A stretch of DNA of 11,718 nucleotides from Elusimicrobia bacterium CG06_land_8_20_14_3_00_38_11 (GTDB taxonomy: Bacteria > Elusimicrobiota > UBA8919): NCBI GenBank assembly GCA_002780205.1, contig PEVQ01000017.1, positions 1-11,718 on the forward strand. The letters are read 5' to 3'. The notes under the pieces were generated by a model. That model did not search any database. It saw only the letters and a program-made list of their open reading frames with translations, and had not been told where the DNA came from. Each line of letters opens with the position of its first letter. Within the stretch, counting starts at the first letter, position 1. Below are positions 1 to 6,500 of this stretch, in pieces. The translations under genes were made by a program, and so were the position numbers.

Positions 1-2
1 AT

Positions 3-974
3 TTGATTTCAATTTCGGATTTAGAAAAAAAGGATATTCTTGAGATTTTTGAGACCACAAAGGCGTTGAAAGAAATGCCGAAACATAAAAGATATATGCC
101 GCTTGAAGGCAAAACGCTTGCGATGCTCTTTTCTAAACCGTCAACAAGAACACGGGTCTCGTTTGAGGTTGGAATGTATCAATTGGGCGGCACAGCGCTT
201 TTTTTAAGCGGACAGGATTTACAACTTCGGCGTGGCGAGTCAATTTCTGATACTGCAAAAACGCTCTCCAGATATGTTGACGGAATTATGATAAGAACTT
301 TTGACCATAAAGATGTTGTTGAACTCGCCCTTCACGGAACAATCCCGGTAATAAACGGTTTAACTGATTTAGAGCATCCCTGTCAGGCATTAGGCGATTT
401 GTTCACGATTTTGGAAAAGAAGTCAGAAGTCAGAAGTCAGAAGTTAGAAGTCATTCTGAGCGGAGCGAAGAATCTTAAATTTGTTTATATCGGCGATGGA
501 AATAATGTCGCTAATTCCTTGATGCTTTTATGTAGTAAACTTTCTATGAATTTTATGGTGATAACGCCGTCGGGCTACGAACCGGAAAAATCAATTTATC
601 AGAAAGCGGTTGAGATTGCAAAAGAAACAAGCGCCAAAATTTCGTTATCAAACAAGTCCGAAGATGTCGCAGATGCCGATGTTATTTATACGGATGTCTG
701 GGCATCAATGGGCAAAGACGAAGAACGGGATAAACGAAAACAGATTTTTAAACCCTATCAAGTATGTAAGCATTTGCTTACTTATGCAAAACCGGATTGT
801 GTTGTGATGCATTGCCTGCCTGCACACAGAGGTGAAGAAATTACCGATGAAGTTATTGATGGTGAAAATTCAGTGGTTTTTGACCAAGCAGAAAACCGAC
901 TGCATGTTCAGAAAGCAATTTTATTACTTTTGCTCGGTAAAAAAGAGGACTTCCGTCAGTTAAAACTTTTGTAA
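3..974 (+). CDS. argF: Ornithine carbamoyltransferase, 5' end outside window, with repeat-encoded insert
   Basis: Makes citrulline from ornithine and carbamoyl phosphate in arginine biosynthesis; a cytosolic trimer in this family. Numbering from base 3: carbamoyl-phosphate motif STRTR at 47-51, HPCQ at 125-128, ornithine-loop DVWASMG at 231-237, HCLP at 270-273 with the active-site Cys, and the C-terminal ENRLHVQKAILL helix. The first in-frame codon is TTG, but family members usually begin a few residues earlier (…LISISDL), so the true start probably lies just left of the window. Residues about 141-157 are extra relative to the family and are encoded by a heptamer repeat plus a palindromic element (421-475). 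They sit at the junction between the two domains, just before the conserved VYIGDGNNVANS strand. All catalytic motifs are intact, so the enzyme is probably active. The DNA glycosylase gene follows after 16 bases. Confidence 0.96.
   Translation: MISISDLEKKDILEIFETTKALKEMPKHKRYMPLEGKTLAMLFSKPSTRTRVSFEVGMYQLGGTALFLSGQDLQLRRGESISDTAKTLSRYVDGIMIRTFDHKDVVELALHGTIPVINGLTDLEHPCQALGDLFTILEKKSEVRSQKLEVILSGAKNLKFVYIGDGNNVANSLMLLCSKLSMNFMVITPSGYEPEKSIYQKAVEIAKETSAKISLSNKSEDVADADVIYTDVWASMGKDEERDKRKQIFKPYQVCKHLLTYAKPDCVVMHCLPAHRGEEITDEVIDGENSVVFDQAENRLHVQKAILLLLLGKKEDFRQLKLL
421..475 (+). repeat. Heptamer tandem repeat plus palindromic element inside argF
   Basis: GAAG recurs at 419, 426, 433, 440 and 447, exactly 7 bases apart (unit AGAAGTC, one copy AGAAGTT). 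It is followed by an element starting GTCATTCTGAGCGG whose ends ATTCT (453-457) and AGAAT (469-473) are inverted. The whole stretch is read in frame as about 17 extra residues of ArgF. From memory, strings like the second element recur in many genomes of uncultivated bacteria; I could not check this. The unit has no stop codon when read on this strand, whereas its complement contains TGA. Confidence 0.85.
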
Positions 975-990
975 TACAAAAAGGATTCTA

Positions 991-1728
991 TTGCTGTTTA
1001 AGATATACAAAAAGTTGCTAAAACATTTTGGTCCTCAGGGCTGGTGGCCCATTGCCGGCATCTATAATCCTTGTAAAAAACATTTGAATGATGAAGAAAA
1101 GTTTGAAATAATGGTTGGTGCAATACTTACCCAGAATACCGCATGGAGCAATGTTGAAAAAGCGCTTTCCAATTTAAGAAAAACAAATTTTTTAGATATA
1201 GAGAAAATAGCAACAGTAGATTTGAGAAAATTGCAAACCCTGATAAGACCTTCCGGTTTTTATAAACAAAAAGCCAAACGCTTAAAAAGTTTTGCCGAAC
1301 ATTTGTTCGCCCCGAACACTTGTTCGGGTAGTCACCGACGAGGCCATACTGATTTTTTTGCTAAAAGCCGAACAAATGTTCGGTGCCGAACACTTGTTCG
1401 GTTTAATGATATTACAAGAGAACAACTTTTGGCATTAAATGGTGTCGGTCCCGAAACGGCAGATTCAATTTTGTTATATGCCCTCGGAAAACCGTATTTT
1501 GTGGTAGACGCATACACAAAACGGCTTGTTAATCGGTTGGGGATTTTCAAAAGTGAAAAATACGAAGAAATACAGAAGTTTTTTGAGAAAAACATTCCCA
1601 AAGATACAGAAATTTACAAAGAATATCACGCTTTAATTGTCACACTTGCAAAAAAATTCTGTAAAAAAAATCCTGAATGTGAAAAATGTCCGACTATAAA
1701 TTTTTGTAAAAGGGTAAGGAAAAAATGA
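991..1728 (+). CDS. HhH-GPD DNA glycosylase, EndoIII-related (MagIII-like), with palindromic repeat inserts
   Basis: Probable base-excision repair glycosylase of the endonuclease III superfamily. Seen: FGPQGWWP near the N terminus (13-20), GAILTQNTAWSNVEKAL (43-59), helix-hairpin-helix LNGVGPETADSI (149-160), catalytic Asp173 in VVDAYTKRL, and a C-terminal Cys cluster C224-X5-C230-X2-C233-X5-C239 expected to bind [4Fe-4S]. The lysine that gives EndoIII its lyase activity is Glu155 here, so a monofunctional glycosylase, perhaps for alkylated bases as in MagIII, is likelier than a true Nth. Residues about 107-138 hold extra sequence encoded by four CCGAACA-palindromes around a short stretch, DFFAKS, that may be native. 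Start is TTG at 991 with AAAAAGGA just upstream; the gene ends in an ATGA overlap with cutA. The substrate is inferred. Confidence 0.88.
   Translation: MLFKIYKKLLKHFGPQGWWPIAGIYNPCKKHLNDEEKFEIMVGAILTQNTAWSNVEKALSNLRKTNFLDIEKIATVDLRKLQTLIRPSGFYKQKAKRLKSFAEHLFAPNTCSGSHRRGHTDFFAKSRTNVRCRTLVRFNDITREQLLALNGVGPETADSILLYALGKPYFVVDAYTKRLVNRLGIFKSEKYEEIQKFFEKNIPKDTEIYKEYHALIVTLAKKFCKKNPECEKCPTINFCKRVRKK
1295..1401 (+). repeat. Four palindromes CCGAACA-NN-TGTTCGG inside the glycosylase gene
   Basis: Copies lie at 1295-1310 (last base mismatched), 1312-1327 (extends to an 18-base palindrome, 1311-1328), 1368-1383 and 1386-1401. Each is two 7-base arms around a 2-base centre. They form two close pairs, each with a 1-2 base gap, on either side of a stretch encoding DFFAKS. 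All are translated in frame (for example RTNVRCRTLV). Each pair could fold as two hairpins in DNA or mRNA. Confidence 0.9.
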
Positions 1729-2039
1729 AATACGCGGTGGTTTTTGTAATGGTGGCAAATAAAAAGGAAGCAAGAAAAATTGCCGATGGAGTTGTAAAAG
1801 AGCATCTCGTGGCTTGTGTCAATATCGTTGAGAAAATCAAATCAATTTACTGGTGGAAGGGGAGAATTGAAAAATCACAAGAAATGCTTTTGATAATGAA
1901 AACAAAAATCTCGCTTGCCAAAAAACTGATAAAAAAAATAAAATTGCTGCATTCATACACCGTCCCGGAAATAATTTTTTTGCCGATAATTGACGGCAAC
2001 CCGGATTATCTTAAATGGATAGAAAAAGAGACAAAATGA
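1725..2039 (+). CDS. cutA: CutA1 divalent-cation tolerance protein
   Basis: Small trimeric cytosolic protein of the CutA1 family, linked historically to copper and other divalent-metal tolerance; its molecular role is still debated. The 104 residues match the usual length. Seen in order: LVACVNIVEKIKSIYWWKG (28-46), which carries the family VNI and SIYWW-G pattern, LLIMKTK (55-61), and HSYTVPEIIFLPI (76-88) followed by the YLKWI end motif. Its ATG overlaps the TGA of the glycosylase gene and its own TGA overlaps the start of the radical SAM gene, both as ATGA, so translation is probably coupled. No repeat insert is seen. Confidence 0.95.
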   Translation: MKYAVVFVMVANKKEARKIADGVVKEHLVACVNIVEKIKSIYWWKGRIEKSQEMLLIMKTKISLAKKLIKKIKLLHSYTVPEIIFLPIIDGNPDYLKWIEKETK

Positions 2040-3043
2040 AAGACGCGTTGTATTTCGAGATCTACGGTAACAAAGAAAAAAAACTGGTAAAATGTAATTT
2101 GTGCCCGTTGTATTGCATAATTGCCGACGGTAAAGTCGGGAACTGCGGCATTAGAAAAAATGTTGACGGCAAACTCTTTTCTCTTACTTACGACAAGTTC
2201 ACTTCCGTTTCAATGGACCCGATAGAAAAAAAACCGCTTTACCATTTTTATCCCGGCAGTGAGATTTTATCACTTGGCACTCTCGGCTGTAATTTTCACT
2301 GTCAGTTCTGCCAGAATTTTGAAATTTCACAGTCGGGTTTTGATGGGAGTATTTTAAGGGACATGTCCTCCTCGGATGCGGTTGCACTTGCAAAACAGTA
2401 TGGTTCAATAGGAATCGCGTATACATACAATGAACCGTTAATAAATTACGAGTGGCTGAAGGAAACAACGGCTGAAGCAAAAAAATACGGGCTAAAAAAC
2501 GTTCTTGTTTCAAACGGTTACATAAATGAGGAACCTTTTTATAATATAGTGGAAAATATAGATGCTGCAAACATAGACGTTAAATCATTCCGGGATGAAT
2601 TTTATAAAAAATACTGCGGCGGGAAACTTGCGCCTGTTTTGAGGACGGTTGAGATACTTGTCAAAAAGAAAAAGCATGTTGAAATAACAAATTTGATTAT
2701 TCCGGGCTTGAACGATTCCGACGAGGAAATTTCCGATCTGGTTGACTGGGTATGGTCTTTGGGCGAGGAAACCCCGCTTCATTTTTCGAGATATTTTCCC
2801 TGCTACAAAATGACAATCAAAGCAACCCCGTTTCCCACGCTTGAAAAAGCAAGGAAAATCGCACTAAAAAAATTGAAACATGTTTATGTGGGAAATGTAA
2901 TGGAGTTGGAATATAATAGGACATATTGTCCGCACTGCAAAGAAATTCTGATAGAACGAAAGGGTTATAATACGGAAATCGTCGGATTAGAAGTCGGCCG
3001 ATGCAAAAAATGCGGCTATAAAATCGGCACCCTCCAAATATGA
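2036..3043 (+). CDS. Radical SAM enzyme, AmmeMemoRadiSam / PflA-like family
   Basis: Radical SAM protein of about 335 residues. The N-terminal region has a four-Cys segment (C20, C23, C27, C37) in the family pattern CNLCPLYC…GNCGIR. The SAM [4Fe-4S] motif is C85-X3-C89-X2-C92 in LGCNFHCQFCQN, followed by IAYTYNEPLINYEW and a barrel region ending RYFPCYKM. The C terminus carries a zinc-ribbon-like CPHC…CKKC. This architecture is typical of the radical SAM member of the AmmeMemoRadiSam set, usually found with Memo and AMMECR1 proteins; neither is in this window. The reaction is unknown. I chose ATG 2036, which overlaps the cutA stop as ATGA; an in-frame ATG at 2015 would add seven residues inside cutA. 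The gene ends in an ATGA overlap with maf. Confidence 0.9.
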   Translation: MKDALYFEIYGNKEKKLVKCNLCPLYCIIADGKVGNCGIRKNVDGKLFSLTYDKFTSVSMDPIEKKPLYHFYPGSEILSLGTLGCNFHCQFCQNFEISQSGFDGSILRDMSSSDAVALAKQYGSIGIAYTYNEPLINYEWLKETTAEAKKYGLKNVLVSNGYINEEPFYNIVENIDAANIDVKSFRDEFYKKYCGGKLAPVLRTVEILVKKKKHVEITNLIIPGLNDSDEEISDLVDWVWSLGEETPLHFSRYFPCYKMTIKATPFPTLEKARKIALKKLKHVYVGNVMELEYNRTYCPHCKEILIERKGYNTEIVGLEVGRCKKCGYKIGTLQI

Positions 3044-3615
3044 AATTCATTCTCGCCTCGGCATCACCGCAGCGAAAAAAAATACTTAAAGATGCAGGAT
3101 ACGAATTTGAAATCGTTCATCCGGAAATATCGGAAAACATTTTCGGCAAAAAACCCTCTCAAATAGTCAAATTTCTTGCCCTAAAAAAAGCAAAGGCTAT
3201 CAGTCGCAATGGAATAATTATAGGGGCGGATACGATTGTTGTTTTGGACGGAGAAATAATAGGAAAACCAAAAAATGAAAATGAAGCAAGAAAAATTTTA
3301 AGAAAACTTTCCGGTTCCGAACATTTTGTTTATACGGGTGTGGCGATTTTAGATATCGCCGGTAAAAAGCAGATTGTTGATTATGAAAAAACGGCAGTTC
3401 AGTTCAGAAAACTTTCGAAAAAAAATATAAAAAACGTCTGCGGAAAATATCTTGATAAGGCGGGGGCGTATTCAATCCAATCAAAAGATGATCGCTTTGT
3501 GAAAAATATAAAAGGCGATTATCTGAATGTTGTCGGCTTCCCTCTGAAAAAATTCCAAAAAATGCTTGACAAGATATTAGCCACAGAATTTCACAGAACA
3601 ACACAGAAAATTTAA
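3040..3615 (+). CDS. maf: Maf family nucleoside triphosphate pyrophosphatase
   Basis: Hydrolyses non-canonical or excess nucleotides to the monophosphate and is linked to septum control in some bacteria. Seen: SASPQRKKIL (7-16) of the nucleotide site, IGADTIVVLDGEIIGKP (61-77) with the catalytic Asp64, SGSEHFVYTGVAI (91-103) and AGAYSIQ (141-147). The pattern is closest to the dTTP/UTP type (YhdE-like), an inference. The last dozen residues (ATEFHRTTQKI) are encoded by the left arm of the hairpin repeat at 3580-3652, so the tail after FPLKKFQKMLDKIL was probably added by the repeat. It is the last gene of the operon, coupled to the radical SAM gene by an ATGA overlap. Confidence 0.95.
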   Translation: MKFILASASPQRKKILKDAGYEFEIVHPEISENIFGKKPSQIVKFLALKKAKAISRNGIIIGADTIVVLDGEIIGKPKNENEARKILRKLSGSEHFVYTGVAILDIAGKKQIVDYEKTAVQFRKLSKKNIKNVCGKYLDKAGAYSIQSKDDRFVKNIKGDYLNVVGFPLKKFQKMLDKILATEFHRTTQKI

Positions 3616-3652
3616 TACCTTAAATCTGTGAAAATCTGTGTCATTCTGTGGC
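3580..3652. terminator. Long imperfect hairpin between convergent maf and trxA, overlapping the maf 3' end
   Basis: GCCACAGAAT at 3580-3589 pairs perfectly with ATTCTGTGGC at 3643-3652. Inside lie further complementary CACAGA (left) and TCTGTG (right) blocks. The element lies between two converging operons, so it probably stops transcription in both directions, although neither side has a clean U-tract. The CACAGA-rich left arm also codes for the Maf tail, so this looks like a repeat family recruited as a terminator. Confidence 0.6.
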
Positions 3653-3677
3653 GATTTTGAAATTCCTATACATTAAA

Positions 3678-3998
3678 TTACAATACTGAATTTATTTCTG
3701 CGACTAATTTTGGTTTTCCCGAAAACCCTACGATTTTTTTAGCTATTTTTCCGTCTTTGAAAATTAGAAGCGTCGGTATTGCAGAAACGCCGAACTCGGA
3801 TGATTTTTCAGGATTTTCATCTACATTTAATTTTCCGACTTTTATTTTTCCGGCGAATTCTTTCGCAAGTTCCTCAATTACTGGCGATATCATCTGACAA
3901 GGCCCGCACCACACCGCCCAGAAATCAACAAGTACAGGAACCGCTGATTTTAAAACCTCGTCATCAAAATTCGCATCCGTCAAAACAACTTCGCTCAT
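3678..3998 (-). CDS. trxA: Thioredoxin
   Basis: Cytosolic dithiol-disulfide oxidoreductase. The 106 residues match the family. The active site is WCGPC (C31, C34) within VDFWAVWCGPCQM, the cis-proline is Pro75 in SAIPTLLIFKDGK, and the buried Asp25 is present in VLVDFW. A strong Shine-Dalgarno AAAGGAGG lies 5 bases before the ATG (complement of 4003-4011), in the 13-base gap after the ZIP transporter gene. It is the last gene of the minus-strand operon that starts with the SurA-N protein. Confidence 0.97.
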   Translation of the reverse strand: MSEVVLTDANFDDEVLKSAVPVLVDFWAVWCGPCQMISPVIEELAKEFAGKIKVGKLNVDENPEKSSEFGVSAIPTLLIFKDGKIAKKIVGFSGKPKLVAEINSVL

Positions 3999-4011
3999 TT
4001 TTCCTCCTTTA

Positions 4012-4743
4012 TCAATGAAAAATTTTGCCGAGTATTAAAATTAGAAAAATTCCGAAGAGTAAAATTACGCTGTTTATTTTTCTGTTTGATTTATGAATTT
4101 CTGGGATTAAATCCGCCGCTGCAAGATAAATAAAAGAGCCCGATGTTATAGCCAATAGCATTCCTAAAATGTCAGACGGTAAATTTTTTAGAAATAAAAG
4201 TGAAGCGATTGCACCGAACGGTGTTGCCAGCGCTACAATCATTGAATAAATCCAGATTTTTTTTCTTACCTCACCCGTATGAATTAAAATTCCTGTGGTT
4301 ACAAGTCCTTCCGGAAATTCATGCAAAATTACGGCAGTTGCAGTGAATAACCCTATCTTTGACGAAACTTCAAATCCAACCGCTATTGCGACACCGTCTA
4401 AAAATGAGTGGACGGAAAGTCCGATAAATGACATTATGCCTAACTGGTGAACTTCGCAATGTTCGTCGGCGCAGGGATGAAGCGTTATTAAAAAGTTCTG
4501 AATTATGTAAAAAATTAAAAATCCGCAAAGCACCCACGCGGGAACATTTGCCGATATTTCTATTGCTTCGGGTATCAGGTGAAAAAACGATGTCGCAAGC
4601 ATCACTCCTGCCGCAAAACTTATAAAATAGACGGAGTTTTTTTTTGCATAATCCTCGTAATAAAAAATGAGAAGTGTCCCGGTTATTGTTGCTGTCCCTG
4701 CGATTAAAGAGTAAAAAACCGTTGAAAATTCCATAATACTCAT
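4012..4743 (-). CDS. ZIP family divalent metal transporter
   Basis: Inner-membrane importer of Zn2+ or related divalent metals. The 243 residues contain about eight hydrophobic segments. Family metal-site motifs are HSFLDGVAIAVGF (112-124; H112, D116) in TM4 and HEFPEG (141-146; H141, E142, E145) in TM5. An SFFHLIPEA motif (52-60) is in TM2. The loop after TM3 carries H89, C91, H95, C96 and H99, a plausible metal-sensing or metal-capturing loop. The ATG overlaps the stop of the upstream SurA-N gene as ATGA, so the two are probably translationally coupled. Metal specificity cannot be read from the sequence. Confidence 0.93.
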   Translation of the reverse strand: MSIMEFSTVFYSLIAGTATITGTLLIFYYEDYAKKNSVYFISFAAGVMLATSFFHLIPEAIEISANVPAWVLCGFLIFYIIQNFLITLHPCADEHCEVHQLGIMSFIGLSVHSFLDGVAIAVGFEVSSKIGLFTATAVILHEFPEGLVTTGILIHTGEVRKKIWIYSMIVALATPFGAIASLLFLKNLPSDILGMLLAITSGSFIYLAAADLIPEIHKSNRKINSVILLFGIFLILILGKIFH

Positions 4744-5450
4744 CTCCCTCCCTGTTGTTCAAATTTTGCAAGATTGTCCTGAATTTTTGTTTTCTGCTGC
4801 AGCACTGCTATCCACTGGTTAAAAAGTAAAATTCTTTTTTCATTGCGGAGCGTATCAATAAATTTGTCCTTTTCCTTTGCAAAATTTTTTGTGTTTCCGT
4901 TTCTCCTGAGATATTCCATCTCCGCTTCTTTGTCAGTAACCTTTGAAAGAAGATAAATCAAAAATCTTACTTTGTCCACTGCCAATGCCCGTTTTCTTGA
5001 TTTTTCAAATTCGTCATAGTTCATTTTTAAGCCGTAACGCAATGTTTGAAAGTATGTTTGATGGTCAAAATGTCCGTTCTTCTGAAATGCCGGTATTTGC
5101 CGGAGGTGCGCCGCAACTTCCGCATCGGTTACGGTTATCCCGTATTTAAGTGCAATCTGATAAAACGCTTCTTCGGAAATCATATCCTGCAGCACTCCCA
5201 TTTTTATCTGCTGTAAGTCGCTCTCGGTAAGTTCTGCATCCTTTTTTTTTTCGCGCTGATTTTCTATTGCCCGGGATACCGCTCTACTGAACTCTGAATA
5301 AGAAACCTTTTGATTATTTACCGTCGCAACAGTATCAATGCCTCTCGTTAAAATTCCTCCCGCGCCGAAATATGCAAAAGTTGCAAATAAAAAACTGAGC
5401 AGAATAATCCAGAAGATTATCTTCATATGCCGTCTGATAAAATCCATCAT
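4740..5450 (-). CDS. Membrane-anchored SurA N-terminal (PpiD-like) chaperone domain protein without a PPIase domain
   Basis: A single N-terminal membrane segment (about 10-30, IIFWIILLSFLFATFAYF) follows a basic start (MMDFIRRHMK), as in PpiD. It is followed by the SurA_N_3 pattern: VATVNNQKVSYSEFSRAVSR (41-60), an Asp/Glu-rich helix, GVLQDMISEEAF (85-96), YGITVTDAEVAAHLRQIPAF (103-122), then FDHQTYFQTLRYGLKMNYDEFEKSRKR. After the helix ending DKEAEMEYLRRNG the chain runs straight to a helical end; no parvulin domain is seen in 236 residues. It probably acts as a periplasm-facing folding helper. SD GGAGG (complement of 5456-5460) lies 5 bases before the first of two tandem ATGs (5450 or 5447). 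First gene of the operon with ZIP and trxA. Confidence 0.8.
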   Translation of the reverse strand: MMDFIRRHMKIIFWIILLSFLFATFAYFGAGGILTRGIDTVATVNNQKVSYSEFSRAVSRAIENQREKKKDAELTESDLQQIKMGVLQDMISEEAFYQIALKYGITVTDAEVAAHLRQIPAFQKNGHFDHQTYFQTLRYGLKMNYDEFEKSRKRALAVDKVRFLIYLLSKVTDKEAEMEYLRRNGNTKNFAKEKDKFIDTLRNEKRILLFNQWIAVLQQKTKIQDNLAKFEQQGGR

Positions 5451-5465
5451 AAATTCCTCCGTTCG

Positions 5466-5547
5466 GGATTAAGGATTAAGCCGCCTACTTCGTTCGCTTT
5501 AAGTATTAAGTTTTCTTCTTAATCCTTATCGCAGGTTAAAACCTGCG
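5466..5547. repeat. Repeat cluster in the 5' leader of the SurA-N operon
   Basis: GGATTAA is repeated at 5466-5472 and 5473-5479 (7-base unit). AAGGATTAAG (5471-5480) is exactly inverted by CTTAATCCTT (5518-5527). Next is the perfect palindrome CGCAGGTTAAAACCTGCG (5530-5547), followed by another TTAATCC at 5558-5564. The cluster lies between the operon promoter (5571-5599) and the first gene, so it would be transcribed as a structured leader of about 110 bases. No known riboswitch is recognised. Confidence 0.8.
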
Positions 5548-5570
5548 ACCACATCACTTAATCCTGCCTT

Positions 5571-5599
5571 ATTTTATTTTTTTTGCTTTCAAAAGTCAA
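5571..5599 (-). promoter_or_regulatory. Sigma70-type promoter of the SurA-N / ZIP / trxA operon
   Basis: On the minus strand TTGACT (5594-5599) is separated by exactly 17 bases from TAAAAT (5571-5576). Both boxes are one base from consensus. Transcription would start near 5564 and run through the repeat-rich leader to the ATG at 5450. Confidence 0.75.
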
Positions 5600-5609
5600 C
5601 ATTTTTTTG

Positions 5610-5621
5610 TAAAATACAAAA
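5610..5621 (+). promoter_or_regulatory. -10 box six bases from the AEC gene ATG; possible leaderless start
   Basis: TAAAAT (5610-5615), preceded by TG, lies six bases before the ATG at 5622. A transcript would begin at or next to the A of ATG, leaving no 5' leader. No Shine-Dalgarno sequence is present. No good -35 box is seen (TTTCAA at 5587-5592 is weak). The arrangement matches that upstream of hypC. Confidence 0.5.
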
Positions 5622-6500
5622 ATGAATTTGTTATTCAGTTTGCTTGCCAGAATAATCCCGTATATTTTTATCGGGTGGATTTTTATAAAATTAAAGTTTA
5701 AGAATGCAGAATTGTTTGTAAGTTATTTCGTCAACCTTGCTCTCTATTTTTTAATTCCGATTTTTGTTTTTTTTGCAATGTGGTCGGCGCCTCTGTCGGA
5801 AAATATAATTAACGCAAGAATAATAATTTTTACCGTTATAGCGGTATGTTTTGTCGGCATGTTATTTGCGTTCCTGCATTCAAAAATTTTTAAAAGTAAT
5901 TTTCGCGATATTGCATTGCCGATTATTTTTATGAACTCCGCATATCTTGCAATTCCGCTGAACACAATTTTTTTCGGGAAAGACGGCACTTTTTATGCTA
6001 TAATATACAATATAATACTGACCATTTTGCATTTTAGTTTCGGATTGTGGTTTGTATCCGGCTCGGTAAAAGAGATTTTTCGTCTACCGGTATTGTATTT
6101 TGCGTTTTTCGGGATTTTTTTGAATTTGACAGGTGTTAGATTATCCGACGGACTGATAAATTTTTCTGAATTATTAAGTTCCGTTACACTTCCCGTGATG
6201 TTGTGCCTTGTCGGTTATCAAATACGTTCAATCAATGTTTCAACATTAAAAAAAGTTTTCGTAGGAGTTTTTTTTCGGATGTTCGGCGGACTAATAGTTG
6301 CATATATTTTTTGCAAAGTTTTTAATATAACGGGCACCGTGAAAGGGGTCTGTCTTTTATCAAGTTCCATGCCGTCTGCGGTTAACACATACATTCTCAA
6401 TAAAAAATACGATGCTGATTATTCGTTTGCGTCGTCTATGATAACGGTCGGGCTGGTTATGACTTTAATTGTAGTTCCATTGATTTTATGGCTGAAATAA
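5622..6500 (+). CDS. AEC (auxin efflux carrier) family transporter
   Basis: Inner-membrane secondary carrier of about ten helices in two bundles, the family that includes MdcF malonate and malate permeases; the substrate here is unknown. Seen: N-terminal helices 4-22 and 35-54, the conserved NSAYLAIPL (105-113) with a helix-breaking Pro, LPVMLCLVG (190-198), and MPSAVNTYILNKKYDAD (250-266), a hallmark of the second bundle. Length 292 is slightly short of the usual 300-320. The start ATG has no SD but a -10 box six bases upstream. The last 13 bases overlap the HD-domain gene, so co-transcription is likely. The gene is divergent from the SurA-N operon, with both promoters inside about 50 bases. 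Confidence 0.88.
   Translation: MNLLFSLLARIIPYIFIGWIFIKLKFKNAELFVSYFVNLALYFLIPIFVFFAMWSAPLSENIINARIIIFTVIAVCFVGMLFAFLHSKIFKSNFRDIALPIIFMNSAYLAIPLNTIFFGKDGTFYAIIYNIILTILHFSFGLWFVSGSVKEIFRLPVLYFAFFGIFLNLTGVRLSDGLINFSELLSSVTLPVMLCLVGYQIRSINVSTLKKVFVGVFFRMFGGLIVAYIFCKVFNITGTVKGVCLLSSSMPSAVNTYILNKKYDADYSFASSMITVGLVMTLIVVPLILWLK

Noticed and set aside
421..475. Frameshift or assembly error in argF
   Set aside because: The frame is preserved on both sides and all motifs follow correctly. Three other genes show the same kind of insert, so an isolated error is unlikely, though read support was not checked.
1332..1601. Open minus-strand frame across the glycosylase gene
   Set aside because: It is the reverse of the palindromes and the HhH region; symmetric repeats stay open on both strands. 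The plus-strand protein has clear family motifs.
2199..2570. Minus-strand open frame of 123 residues in the radical SAM gene
   Set aside because: Shadow of the conserved SAM-binding region; composition is unlike a protein and it has no start signal.
5451..5621. Riboswitch or T-box in the SurA-N leader
   Set aside because: The structure is fully explained by repeats and no conserved aptamer motif was recognised.
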